From APNM01 sp040361335 (GTDB lineage: Bacteria > Pseudomonadota > Gammaproteobacteria > Nevskiales > Salinisphaeraceae), in the NCBI RefSeq assembly GCF_040361335.1, contig NZ_APNM01000013.1:1-64000 (forward strand): 64,000 nucleotides of DNA, written 5' to 3'. The translations under genes and the position numbers were made by a program. Below, piece after piece: positions 26,605 through 36,856 of the stretch. Under the pieces are notes generated by a model that was not told the DNA's origin, did not search any database, and saw only the letters and a program-made list of their open reading frames with translations. Numbering within the stretch: position 1 is the first letter of the stretch; each line of letters starts with the position of its first letter.

Positions 26605-26627
26605 CCGGTTTTTACGAAACGTTTATC

Positions 26628-26703
26628 TGGTGGAGCCGGCCGGAATCGAACCGGCGACCTTAGCAGTGCGATTGCTACGCTCTCCCAACTGAGCTACGGC
26701 CCC
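26628..26703 (-). tRNA. tRNA-Ala (anticodon CGC)
   Basis: A 76-nt cloverleaf with CCA. Acceptor GGGGCCG/CGGCTCC (one G-U), D stem GCTC/GAGC, anticodon stem TAGCA/TGCTA with loop ATCGCAC, T arm GCCGG-TTCGATT-CCGGC. The anticodon CGC reads GCG. Position 32 is A opposite C38, which is uncommon; otherwise the fold is normal. Confidence 0.93.
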
Positions 26704-26795
26704 ACGGGTTGGGATGCCGCCTGCGGCGACGGCGCGTATTCTACCACCGTTCGACGTCGCCGCATCAACTGCCGGCACCATTCCGTAGCTTGCGC

Positions 26796-27416
26796 ATGCA
26801 CCATCCCGACAGCCGGATCCTGATCTTCGCCAAGGCGCCCGTGCCGGGCCGCTGCAAGACGCGCCTCGCGGCGGGACTGGGGCCGCGGCGCGCCGCGGCC
26901 GTCTATCGGCGCCTGCTGCGGGCCACGGTGGCGGAAGCCGCGCGCTCGCGGGCCGCCCCGGTCGAGTTGTGGTGCAGCCCGGATAGTCGCCACCCCTGCT
27001 TCGCCTCGCTGCGCCGGGACCATGCCGTGGTCCTGCGGCGTCAGCCGGGCGGCGACCTGGGGCGGCGGATGCACTCGGCCCTGGCGTCGGCGCTGACCCG
27101 CTCGCGCGCCGCGCTGGTGATCGGCGGCGACTGCCCGGTGCTGGCCGGAGGCCACCTGCACGCCGCCCTCGGCATGCTGGCGGAGGGCACCGATGCCGTG
27201 TTCGCGCCGGCCGAGGACGGCGGCTACGCCCTGGTCGGGCTGCGCGCCCCCGCCCCGGCCCTGTTCCGGGACGTGGCCTGGGGCGGCCCCCGCGTCATGA
27301 CCCAGACCCGGCGCCGGCTGGATGCGCTGGACCTGCGGGCCGGCTACCTGGAACCGGTGTGGGACGTGGACACGCCCGCCGACTTCCGCCGTGCCCGCCG
27401 CGCCGGGCTCATTTGA
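26796..27416 (+). CDS. Glycosyltransferase-like protein, DUF2064 (TIGR04282)
   Basis: A 206-aa protein with FAKAPVPGRCKTRLA near the N-terminus, GGDLGRRMHSAL, VIGGDCPVL and DAVFAPAEDGGYALVGLR, the hallmarks of the DUF2064 nucleotide-sugar-transferase-fold family. Members often stand with radical-SAM enzymes and a second glycosyltransferase, but none is here. Biochemical role unknown. ATG 26796 (MHHPDSRIL) is chosen because homology-like sequence begins there; the preceding in-frame codons overlap the tRNA-Ala region. Its 3' end overlaps that of the convergent Usp gene by 8 nt. Confidence 0.85.
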   Translation: MHHPDSRILIFAKAPVPGRCKTRLAAGLGPRRAAAVYRRLLRATVAEAARSRAAPVELWCSPDSRHPCFASLRRDHAVVLRRQPGGDLGRRMHSALASALTRSRAALVIGGDCPVLAGGHLHAALGMLAEGTDAVFAPAEDGGYALVGLRAPAPALFRDVAWGGPRVMTQTRRRLDALDLRAGYLEPVWDVDTPADFRRARRAGLI

Positions 27417-28263
27417 CGAACAGCATCGACGAGGGACAGGCGTCGAGCACCTTCTCCGCCGTGTTGCCCAGCATCATGGACTGGAACCGCCGCTGTCCGG
27501 ACACGCCCAGCACCAGGAGGCCGTCGCGGTGCTTGTCGGCCTCGGCCAGGATCGCGGGCGAGGCCCGGTCGGCCCAGACCAGGTTGCGGGCGAGCTTGAC
27601 GCCGTCGAAATTAAATCCCTCGAGAAAGGCGAGACGCTGATCGTGGAGGGCGCGCCGCGCGGCCTGCTCGGCCTCGTCGCGTTCCACGTCGGTGCCCCCC
27701 AGCATGCCCGCCGGCGGCGGATGCAGAACGCTCATGAGCTGCAGACGGGCGTTGAACTGCCGGCACAGGTCGGTGCTCACGCGGATACCGTCGGCCGAGC
27801 CGCGGCTGGCATCGAACGTACAGAGCACGTGCTGCAGGGCCGGCTCCGCCTCGGGCTTGCAGATCCAGACGTTCTCGCGCGCCGAGCGCGCCAGGGTGCG
27901 GGCGCTGGTACGCACATAGGCGGGGTCTTCCGCCGCGGACTCGCCGGCGCCGATCACGATGTATTCCGCCTCCATGCGGGGCGCCGCCTCCATCGCGGCG
28001 GTCGCCAGGTTGCCCTTGACCACCAGGGTCTCGCCGACGCGCGCCCGCAGACCCCGCAGGCGTTCCGCGACGTCCTCGATACGCGCGCGGGCACTCGCCT
28101 CGGCGTCACTGCCGACCCGCCAGAGCTGGTAGCGCGGGCCGGCGGTGGTCATGACGTGCACCGTCGCGGTGAGCGCCTTGCTGAGCTCGGCCACCTGGGC
28201 GGTGACCGCGGGCTCGATGGCGTCGAAGGCGGCGACGTAGAGTATGCGTTGCGTCAGCAGCAT
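27409..28263 (-). CDS. Tandem universal stress protein
   Basis: A 284-aa protein with two UspA-like halves. The first half (residues 1-140) ends YIVIGAGESAAEDPAYVRTS; the second (about 145-284) ends LLVLGVSGQRRFQSMMLGNT-AEKVL, which contains the ATP-binding G-x2-G-x9-G(S/T)-like pattern. Resembles E. coli UspE in arrangement. GGGAGGT precedes ATG 28263. Likely stress-related and cytoplasmic. Upstream, 28264-28487, I see no further gene; it is the divergent promoter region shared with the TerC gene. Confidence 0.88.
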   Translation of the reverse strand: MLLTQRILYVAAFDAIEPAVTAQVAELSKALTATVHVMTTAGPRYQLWRVGSDAEASARARIEDVAERLRGLRARVGETLVVKGNLATAAMEAAPRMEAEYIVIGAGESAAEDPAYVRTSARTLARSARENVWICKPEAEPALQHVLCTFDASRGSADGIRVSTDLCRQFNARLQLMSVLHPPPAGMLGGTDVERDEAEQAARRALHDQRLAFLEGFNFDGVKLARNLVWADRASPAILAEADKHRDGLLVLGVSGQRRFQSMMLGNTAEKVLDACPSSMLFVK

Positions 28264-28487
28264 TTGGCCCACCTCCCGAGGGCCGTACGGGGATCGCGAA
28301 TTAACCTGCACCGTTCGTGCCAGCCCCCGACACGCGATATGCCGTCCGTCCCCGGGCGACGGCCGCACGCCGAGACCCGTCCCGGTGCACCGTCCTGGTG
28401 CAGCCACGCACGTTCGTCGGCGGCGCATGCTCGGTGATATAACAGGCGCGGCCGTCCGGCCGACCGCATCGACCGAAGGAAACGTTC

Positions 28488-29237
28488 ATGGAATTGCTCG
28501 CCGACCCGAACGTCTGGGTGGCCTTCGCCACCCTCACCGCCCTCGAGATCGTCCTGGGCATCGACAACATCGTGTTCATCTCGATCCTGGCCGGACGTCT
28601 GCCGGCGTCACAGCGCCAGCGGGCCCGGATGATCGGGCTGTCACTGGCCCTGGCGATGCGCGTGATCCTGCTGCTGTCGATCGCATGGATCATGGGCCTG
28701 ACCCGGCCGTTGTTCGAGCTGCTGGGCAACGAGGTGTCCTGGCGCGACGTCATCCTGATCGCGGGCGGTCTGTTCCTGCTGGCGAAGAGCGTGTTCGAGA
28801 TCCACGACAGCCTGGAGATCGAGCACGAGGAGGAGAAGGGCGGCAGTGTCGCCACCGCGACCATGGGCGCGGTCATCGTACAGATCGGCCTGCTGGACAT
28901 GGTGTTCTCGCTCGACTCGGTGATCACGGCCGTGGGCCTGGCCGATCACGTCGAGGTCATGATCGCGGCCATCGTGGTGGCGATCGCCGTGATGATGGTC
29001 GCGGCGGGCCCGGTCGGCCGCTTCGTGGACAAGCATCCCACGGTAAAGATGCTGGCACTGTCCTTCCTCACCCTGATCGGCGTCGTCCTGATCGCCGAGG
29101 GCATGGAGTTCCATATCCCCAAGGGCTACGTTTACTTCGCGATGGGCTTCTCGCTGGTGGTGGAAATGCTCAACCTGCGCCTGCGCCGCAATCGCAACGC
29201 CCCGGTGAAGCTGCACAAGAAGATCACGGAGGGCTGA
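28488..29237 (+). CDS. TerC-family integral membrane protein
   Basis: A 249-aa protein with about seven membrane helices. The conserved acidic motifs of the family are both present within membrane segments: EIVLGIDNIVFISILAGRLP near residue 20 and GLLDMVFSLDSVITAVGLAD near 125. Members of this YgdQ/YoaE/TerC group are linked to metal (manganese or calcium) export or metal loading of secreted proteins. No yybP-ykoY riboswitch was recognised upstream. GAAGGAAA precedes ATG 28488. The next gene begins 1 nt after its stop. Confidence 0.92.
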   Translation: MELLADPNVWVAFATLTALEIVLGIDNIVFISILAGRLPASQRQRARMIGLSLALAMRVILLLSIAWIMGLTRPLFELLGNEVSWRDVILIAGGLFLLAKSVFEIHDSLEIEHEEEKGGSVATATMGAVIVQIGLLDMVFSLDSVITAVGLADHVEVMIAAIVVAIAVMMVAAGPVGRFVDKHPTVKMLALSFLTLIGVVLIAEGMEFHIPKGYVYFAMGFSLVVEMLNLRLRRNRNAPVKLHKKITEG

Positions 29238-29238
29238 G

Positions 29239-29793
29239 GTGCCCCTACCCCGCGAATGGCGGTTGCGGCTGCCGGCATGGGTCCCGGAGATCGTGGCGAC
29301 CCATCCCGGCCCGCACGACGACGACAGCGCCATGGCCCTGGCCGTGGCGCTGGCCGGAGAAGGCGCCGCGCGCGGTGCCGGCGGCCCGTTCGGGGCGGTG
29401 GTGCTCGACCGCGAGGGGGCACCGGTCGCGGCCGGCCCCAACCTGGTATTCGCGGACGGCGCATCCCTGGCGCATGCGGAGATGGTGGCCCTGACCCTGG
29501 CGCAGGCATCCCTGGGCACGCCGGACCTCGCCGGCGCCGGACTCACCCTGGTGAGCTCGGCCGAGCCCTGCGCCATGTGCCTGGGCGCCCTGCCCTGGTC
29601 CGGCATCGGACGGCTGGTCTGCGGCGCGCGGGACGCGGACGTACGCGCGGTGGGTTTCGACGAGGGGGCCAAACCGCCCGGCTGGGTCGAGGCCCTGAGC
29701 GCCCGCGGCATCGCGGTGACCCGCGACGTGGGCCGCGCGGCCGCCGCCCGCGTCCTGCGCGAGTATGCCGAGACGGGCGGTCAGCTTTACTAG
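29239..29793 (+). CDS. Nucleoside/cytidine-type deaminase
   Basis: A 184-aa zinc deaminase. Zinc motif HAEMVAL (His/Glu) and PCAMCLGALPW (two Cys) match the CDA superfamily; GGPFGAVVLDREG is shared with guanine deaminase and TadA-like proteins. The long N-terminus and overall wording favour a guanine deaminase-like or other nucleoside deaminase rather than the tRNA deaminase TadA. Start GTG 29239 directly follows the TerC stop, so the two are co-translated. Its TAG stop lies within the left terminal repeat of the element at 29791. Confidence 0.85.
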   Translation: MPLPREWRLRLPAWVPEIVATHPGPHDDDSAMALAVALAGEGAARGAGGPFGAVVLDREGAPVAAGPNLVFADGASLAHAEMVALTLAQASLGTPDLAGAGLTLVSSAEPCAMCLGALPWSGIGRLVCGARDADVRAVGFDEGAKPPGWVEALSARGIAVTRDVGRAAAARVLREYAETGGQLY

Positions 29794-30213
29794 GGCCTGT
29801 TAACCCTTCCCCCGTGGCCGCGTTGCAGTCCAAAATCGTGTCAGCCAAGGCGCGTGGCGCCGTGCCTTGGCCGGGGCCAAGGCCAAGCCACGCAACGCCG
29901 GATGGCGCGATTTTGGGCGCAACCCGTTCGCCCCGAGAGGCGGAGCGGGGCCCCGCCGCGCAGCGGTGGGGTGCGACCCTCGGCGGGGCGATATCCGCCC
30001 GTACCGGGGCGAACATCCGCCCGCCGGCGGTCGCATCCCGGCTTGCGCCGGGAACCCTGCTCCGCGCCTCGGGCGGATGGGACGGCGGCCATTTTCCCGC
30101 AATCCTGCGTTGCCGCTCGCTCGCGTATGCCCGCTACGCCACGCTCACGGCGCCTTGTCTTGCGAAAAAATGGCCGCCGGCGCGGCACACGCGGGAAGGG
30201 TTAACTGGCCCTG
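29791..30213. mobile_element. MITE-like element with 26-bp terminal inverted repeats
   Basis: The left end TAGGGCCTGTTAACCCTTCC (29791 on) and the complement of the right end (30213 inward) agree at 23 of 26 positions. The interior has further inverted pairs: CCAAAATCG 29830-29838 with 29908-29916; GCCTTGGCC 29864-29872 with 29875-29883; GGCGGCCATTTT 30084-30095 with 30167-30178. No coding sequence of its own can be supported. It fills the gap between the deaminase and the next hairpin. Confidence 0.75.
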
Positions 30214-30215
30214 CA

Positions 30216-30269
30216 GATTGACGCAGATGCACGCAGAGTGAACTGCCAAGAAACCAAGCTGCGTCAATC
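30216..30269. repeat. Inverted repeat GATTGACGCAG
   Basis: GATTGACGCAG (30216-30226) pairs perfectly with CTGCGTCAATC (30259-30269). The sequence continues with GATCCGCGGATAAA. It abuts the MITE-like element and lies 28 nt from the stop of the LOG gene, so it may act in termination. Confidence 0.6.
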
Positions 30270-30297
30270 GGCGTCGATCCGCGGATAAATTGAAGCC

Positions 30298-31032
30298 TTA
30301 TTCGGACTGCGCACCGGAGGCGCCGGGCTCCAGCTCGTCGCGCAGGTATTCGAAGGCCTCGGCCACGGTGTCCACGGTCCGCACCAGGGCCCGGTCCTCG
30401 GGCGAGATCAGCCCCATCTCCACGAACAGGTCGAAATCCACCAGCCGGTTCCAGAACTCGCGGCCGTAGAGCACCACCGGCATGCGCGGCTGCTTGCCGG
30501 TCTGGATCAGGGTCAGCACCTCGAACAGCTCGTCCATGGTGCCGAACCCGCCGGGGAAGATCACCAGCCCCCGCGCGACGTTCATGAACCAGAACTTGCG
30601 CATGAAGAAGTAGTGGAATTCGAAGTTCAGGTCCGGGTGGATGTAGGCGTTGGCCTCCTGCTCGTGTGGCAGCGAGATGTTGAAGCCCATCGACAGGTCC
30701 GGATTGACGTCGGCGGCACCGCGATTGGCCGCCTCCATGATCCCCGGCCCGCCGCCGGTGACGATCAGATAGCGCTCGCCCTCGGCATGGCTGCGTGTGG
30801 TCCAGCGCGCGACGCGCGCGGCCAGCAGGCGGGCCTGCTCGTAGTAGTCCACCGACTCCGAGACCGGCTTGCGCTTGCCGGGGCGCAGACGCGCCGAGCC
30901 GAAGAAGATCAGGGCTCTCTGTACGTGATTGCGGTTCAGCCGCGTGCGCGGCTCGATGTACTCGGCGAGCATCCGCAGGGGCCGGGCTTCGGCCCCCATC
31001 ATGAACTCGGGATTCTTGTAGGCCTTGGTCAT
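30298..31032 (-). CDS. LOG-family (lysine decarboxylase-like) protein
   Basis: A 244-aa Rossmann-fold protein of the LOG/'possible lysine decarboxylase' family, whose plant-type members hydrolyse cytokinin riboside monophosphates and whose bacterial members cleave nucleoside monophosphates. The active-site motif PGGFGTMDELFEVLT is present near residue 160, and VTGGGPGIMEAANRGA near 95. The MTKAYKNPEFMMG start at ATG 31032 is chosen; codons upstream in frame run into the clpB promoter region and have no ribosome site. Divergent from clpB. Confidence 0.92.
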   Translation of the reverse strand: MTKAYKNPEFMMGAEARPLRMLAEYIEPRTRLNRNHVQRALIFFGSARLRPGKRKPVSESVDYYEQARLLAARVARWTTRSHAEGERYLIVTGGGPGIMEAANRGAADVNPDLSMGFNISLPHEQEANAYIHPDLNFEFHYFFMRKFWFMNVARGLVIFPGGFGTMDELFEVLTLIQTGKQPRMPVVLYGREFWNRLVDFDLFVEMGLISPEDRALVRTVDTVAEAFEYLRDELEPGASGAQSE

Positions 31033-31097
31033 GTCCGTCCCGTCCTGGCTGAACCGCGCATGGTAACGGAATCCCGCACGCCACCCGGTTACCGCCG

Positions 31098-31125
31098 CTT
31101 GAAAGCGGCCGACGCGCCCGCATCT
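31098..31125 (+). promoter_or_regulatory. Sigma-32 (heat shock) promoter of clpB
   Basis: CTTGAAA (31098-31104), a 13-nt spacer, then CCGCATCT (31118-31125), one base from the E. coli sigma-32 consensus CTTGAAA-N11-16-CCCCATNT. It lies 61 nt upstream of the clpB ATG, which fits a transcript start near 31132. Confidence 0.88.
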
Positions 31126-31185
31126 AAGCGGTAGTTGCACATCTCAGGCGCGCCGGCACGGCGCGACGGACACGGGAATATCGCT

Positions 31186-33774
<2,589 letters not shown>

Positions 33775-33792
33775 CACTGGCTGAGTAAAGCG

Positions 33793-33900
33793 AACCACAG
33801 AGACACAGAGTCACGAAAAAAACAATGACATGACAAGAAGTTAGTCTGCGTTTTCGCGTTGGCATTTCTTGAGTCCCGTGCCTCCGTGTCTCTGTGGCTA
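33793..33900. repeat. CACAGAG-family inverted repeat
   Basis: Begins AACCACAGAGACACAGAG and ends CGTGCCTCCGTGTCTCTGTGGCTA. It fills most of the 176-nt gap between clpB and the aldo/keto reductase gene. Confidence 0.85.
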
Positions 33901-33950
33901 ATTTTCTTCTTGCCGGCCTCGTGCCGGCATGAATGGACGAAGGAGGCGTT

Positions 33951-34784
33951 ATGCGTACGGTAAAGGCACACGGTGCGGAGATTCCGGCCCTGGGCTTCGG
34001 CACCTTCGAGCTGGCGCCGGACGATGCCCACCGGATGGTCGCGCACGCCCTGAAGACGGGCTACCGGCACATCGACACCGCCCAGATCTACCGCAACGAG
34101 GACGCCGTAGGCACGGCGCTCGCCGAGTCCGACGTCGATCGCGGCGACGTGTTCCTGACCACCAAGGTCTGGGTCGACCGCTTCGGCGACGGCGATCTCC
34201 AGCGCTCCGTCGAGGAGAGCCTGAAGCGGCTGCGCACCGATCACGTGGACCTGTTGCTGCTGCACTGGCCCAACCCGGACGTGCCGCTGTCGGAGACCCT
34301 CAAGGCGCTCAATGAAGTGCGCGACGAGGGCCTGACCCGGCACATCGGCATCAGCAACTTCACGGTCGAGCTGATCGAGGAGGCGGTGTCGCTGTCCGCC
34401 GCGCCGCTGGCCACCAACCAGGTCGAGTACCACCCGTTCATCGACCAGCGACCGGTCAGCGACGCCCTGGCCCGGCACCACATGGCGCTCAGCGCCTACT
34501 GCCCGCTGGCGCGCGGCGGCGTGTTCCGGAACCCGACCCTGGACCGCATCGGCCGGCGCCACGACAAGAGCCCCGGTCAGGTGGCCCTGCGCTGGCTGCT
34601 GCAGCAGGACAACGTGGTCGCCCTGCCCCGCTCCGGCAACGAGGCTCACGCCGACGACAATCTCGCGGTGCTGGACTTCGAACTCAGCGAGGCGGAGATG
34701 CACGAGATTTTCGAGCTGCACTCGCCGGACGGCCGCCTGATCAGCCCCGAGGGCCTGGCCCCGGCCTGGGACACCGCCGCCTGA
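33951..34784 (+). CDS. Aldo/keto reductase (2,5-diketo-gluconate reductase-like)
   Basis: A 277-aa NADPH-dependent reductase of the AKR5-like group. Catalytic Asp and Tyr are in HIDTAQIYRNEDAVG near residue 45, Lys in VFLTTKVWVDRF near 72, and His in LLLLHWPNP near 107. The cofactor-binding segment VALPRSGNEAHADDN replaces the more usual IPKSxxxxR, with Arg at the Lys position. GGAGG stands 5 nt before ATG 33951. It probably detoxifies small aldehydes or ketones (inference). Stands alone between clpB and the potassium channel gene. Confidence 0.93.
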   Translation: MRTVKAHGAEIPALGFGTFELAPDDAHRMVAHALKTGYRHIDTAQIYRNEDAVGTALAESDVDRGDVFLTTKVWVDRFGDGDLQRSVEESLKRLRTDHVDLLLLHWPNPDVPLSETLKALNEVRDEGLTRHIGISNFTVELIEEAVSLSAAPLATNQVEYHPFIDQRPVSDALARHHMALSAYCPLARGGVFRNPTLDRIGRRHDKSPGQVALRWLLQQDNVVALPRSGNEAHADDNLAVLDFELSEAEMHEIFELHSPDGRLISPEGLAPAWDTAA

Positions 34785-34824
34785 CCCCGCGCGGGCTCGC
34801 GGTCGCATCGCGTATCATGCGGCC

Positions 34825-35589
34825 GTGACCCTGCGATCCACGCTCAAGGAACTGTACGCCGGCACCGGCCCGCGGCTGCGCAGCCTGCGCTGGCTGCTGC
34901 TGGCGTTCGACGTGGCGGTCGTGATCTTCTTCCTGGTCACGACCTTCATGGCGCCCACACCCTGGCTGCTGGTGACGGACTATGTCCTGGCCGCCATCCT
35001 GTTCCTGGACTACGCGGGCCGGTGGGTCGCCGCCGACGACCGCGTCGGCTATCCCATGAAGCCGATGCCGCTGGTGGACGCCGCGGTGCTGCTGTCACTG
35101 CTGGCACCGGCCCTGCTGGAAAACCTCGGCTTCCTGCGCGTGTTGCGCACGCTGCGGCTACTGCGCTCCTACCACGTCCTGCGCGAACTGCGGCACACGT
35201 CGCCGTTCTTCGCCCGACACGAGGAAGTGGTATTCAGCGCGCTCAACCTGATCGTGTTCGTGTTCCTGGTATCCGCCCTGGTCTACGTGCTCCAGGTCCA
35301 CCACAACGAGTCGATCAACGACTACGTGGACGCCCTGTATTTCACCGTGACCACCCTCACCACCACCGGGTTCGGCGACATCACCCTGACGGGCAGCATC
35401 GGCCGCCTGCTGGCGGTGGTCATCATGATCGTGGGCGTATCCCTGTTCCTGCGCCTGATCCAGACCATCTTCCGGCCGGCCAAGATCAACTACGCCTGCC
35501 CCGACTGCGGCCTGACCCGTCACGAACCGGACGCCGTGCACTGCAAGCACTGCGGTCGTACCCTGCGCATCCCGACGCAGGGCGAATGA
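34825..35589 (+). CDS. Voltage-gated-type K+ channel with C-terminal zinc ribbon
   Basis: A 254-aa membrane protein with a voltage-sensor-like arrangement: four hydrophobic segments, an Arg-rich S4-like helix (LRVLRTLRLLRSYHVLRELR), then a pore with the selectivity filter TTTGFGDI and a last membrane helix. After it comes a four-Cys zinc ribbon (CPDCGL ... CKHCGRT) at about residues 222-245, which is unusual for a channel end. The start is GTG 34825; the nearby ATG at 34818 runs into a stop. Likely moves K+ in response to membrane potential. Confidence 0.9.
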   Translation: MTLRSTLKELYAGTGPRLRSLRWLLLAFDVAVVIFFLVTTFMAPTPWLLVTDYVLAAILFLDYAGRWVAADDRVGYPMKPMPLVDAAVLLSLLAPALLENLGFLRVLRTLRLLRSYHVLRELRHTSPFFARHEEVVFSALNLIVFVFLVSALVYVLQVHHNESINDYVDALYFTVTTLTTTGFGDITLTGSIGRLLAVVIMIVGVSLFLRLIQTIFRPAKINYACPDCGLTRHEPDAVHCKHCGRTLRIPTQGE

Positions 35590-35604
35590 GGGCCGGCTGA
35601 CGCG

Positions 35605-36648
35605 TCAGCCGGCGGCCTCGATGCGGCGCCGGGCGCGTGCCACCGCGATCTCGGCGGTGGTTCGCCCGGCCTCGGCGGCCTCGGCGAAGATGCCCTCCAG
35701 CGTGGTCTCGATCGCGGCCACGCGCCGGGCCACGCGCGCCGGATCGTAACCCCCCGGCGCCAGCTCGTCGCCGACATTGATCACGCCGCCGGCGTTGATC
35801 ACGAAATCCGGGGCATAGACGATGCCGCGCTCCCGCAGGCGCGCCGCGTCGGCCTCCGTGGCGAGCTGGTTGTTGGCCCCGCCGGCCACGACCCGGCAGC
35901 GCAGCGCCGGGATGCTGTCGGCGTCGAGCACCGCGCCCACGGCACAGGGCGCGATCACCTCGACATCCTGAAACAGGATCTCCGCCGGGGACACGATCCC
36001 GGCACCGGCCTCGCGTGCCGCCGCAACCCCGCTCTCGTCGGTGTCCGCGGCCACCACGTCGGCCCCGACGGCGACCAGGTGCCGGATCAGGCCGAGACCG
36101 ACCTTGCCGCAGCCCTGGACCGCGACCCGCACGCCGGCGAAACCGTCATCCAGCCCGGCCGCCCGCAGCGCCGCGCGCATGCCCGCGAACACCCCGTCGG
36201 CGGTATGCGGCGAGGGATCGCCGGAGCCGCCGGCATCGCGCGCGCGGCCCACGGCATGGGGCGTGACCTCGTTGAGCACCGCGATATCGGGCTCGGTCAT
36301 GCCCATGTCCTCCGTCGCGACATAACGCCCGGCGAACCCGGCCACGATCCGCCCCATCGCCAGGAACGCGGCCCGGCGATCCGCCGGCAGCGGCGCCAGA
36401 AGCACCGCCTTGGCACCGCCGAAGTCCAGACCGGCGCAGGCGTTCTTGTAGCTCATCGCCTGCGACAACCGCAGCACGTCGGTCATCGCCTGATTCTCGT
36501 CGCCGTACTCGCGGATACGGATACCGCCCAGCCCCGGCCCGAGGCGGGTGTCGTGGATCGCGACGATAGCCCGCAGGCCGGTGTTCCGGTCGCGGCAGAA
36601 CGCCACCTCCTCGTGGTCGCCCGTCGCCATCCGTTCGAGAATCTCCAA
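35605..36648 (-). CDS. Leu/Val/Phe-type amino acid dehydrogenase
   Basis: A 347-aa Glu/Leu/Phe/Val dehydrogenase that oxidatively deaminates a branched-chain or aromatic amino acid with NAD. The substrate glycine-rich loop LGGIRIREYG, catalytic Lys in MSYKNACAGLDFGGAKAVL (two conserved lysines) and Rossmann motif VQGCGKVGLGLIRHL are in place. The N-terminus is from TTG 36648, with GGAG 9 nt upstream; ATG 36630 is the alternative without ribosome site. It might feed branched-chain or aromatic carbon into central metabolism. Stands alone, convergent with the K+ channel gene. Confidence 0.92.
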   Translation of the reverse strand: MEILERMATGDHEEVAFCRDRNTGLRAIVAIHDTRLGPGLGGIRIREYGDENQAMTDVLRLSQAMSYKNACAGLDFGGAKAVLLAPLPADRRAAFLAMGRIVAGFAGRYVATEDMGMTEPDIAVLNEVTPHAVGRARDAGGSGDPSPHTADGVFAGMRAALRAAGLDDGFAGVRVAVQGCGKVGLGLIRHLVAVGADVVAADTDESGVAAAREAGAGIVSPAEILFQDVEVIAPCAVGAVLDADSIPALRCRVVAGGANNQLATEADAARLRERGIVYAPDFVINAGGVINVGDELAPGGYDPARVARRVAAIETTLEGIFAEAAEAGRTTAEIAVARARRRIEAAG

Positions 36649-36856
36649 GGCCGCTACTCCGCCTGCATGAATGCTCCGATTCTGCCCAGGCCCGCGGCGG
36701 CTTGTCGACTGGCACGGAGCCCGGACAGGCTGGTACTGACTATTTTATTAGGATACCTTTGGAGGCGCGACACCGGCCGCGCAGACGGCCGGGTGCGGGA
36801 GACCGTGGCGCCGCACATCGCCACCGGCCTAGAACGAATACAAAGGGAGATCGACA

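Noticed and set aside
28264..28487. yybP-ykoY manganese riboswitch before the TerC gene
   Set aside because: TerC genes often have one, but I could not find the conserved riboswitch core in this stretch.
29239..29793. Calling the deaminase tadA
   Set aside because: The long N-terminus and wording are nearer to guanine/nucleoside deaminases; TadA is usually encoded elsewhere and is shorter.
29840..30241. Several 100-320-codon frames inside the MITE-like element
   Set aside because: Arg/Pro/Gly-rich on both strands and determined by the inverted repeats; no ribosome sites or motifs.
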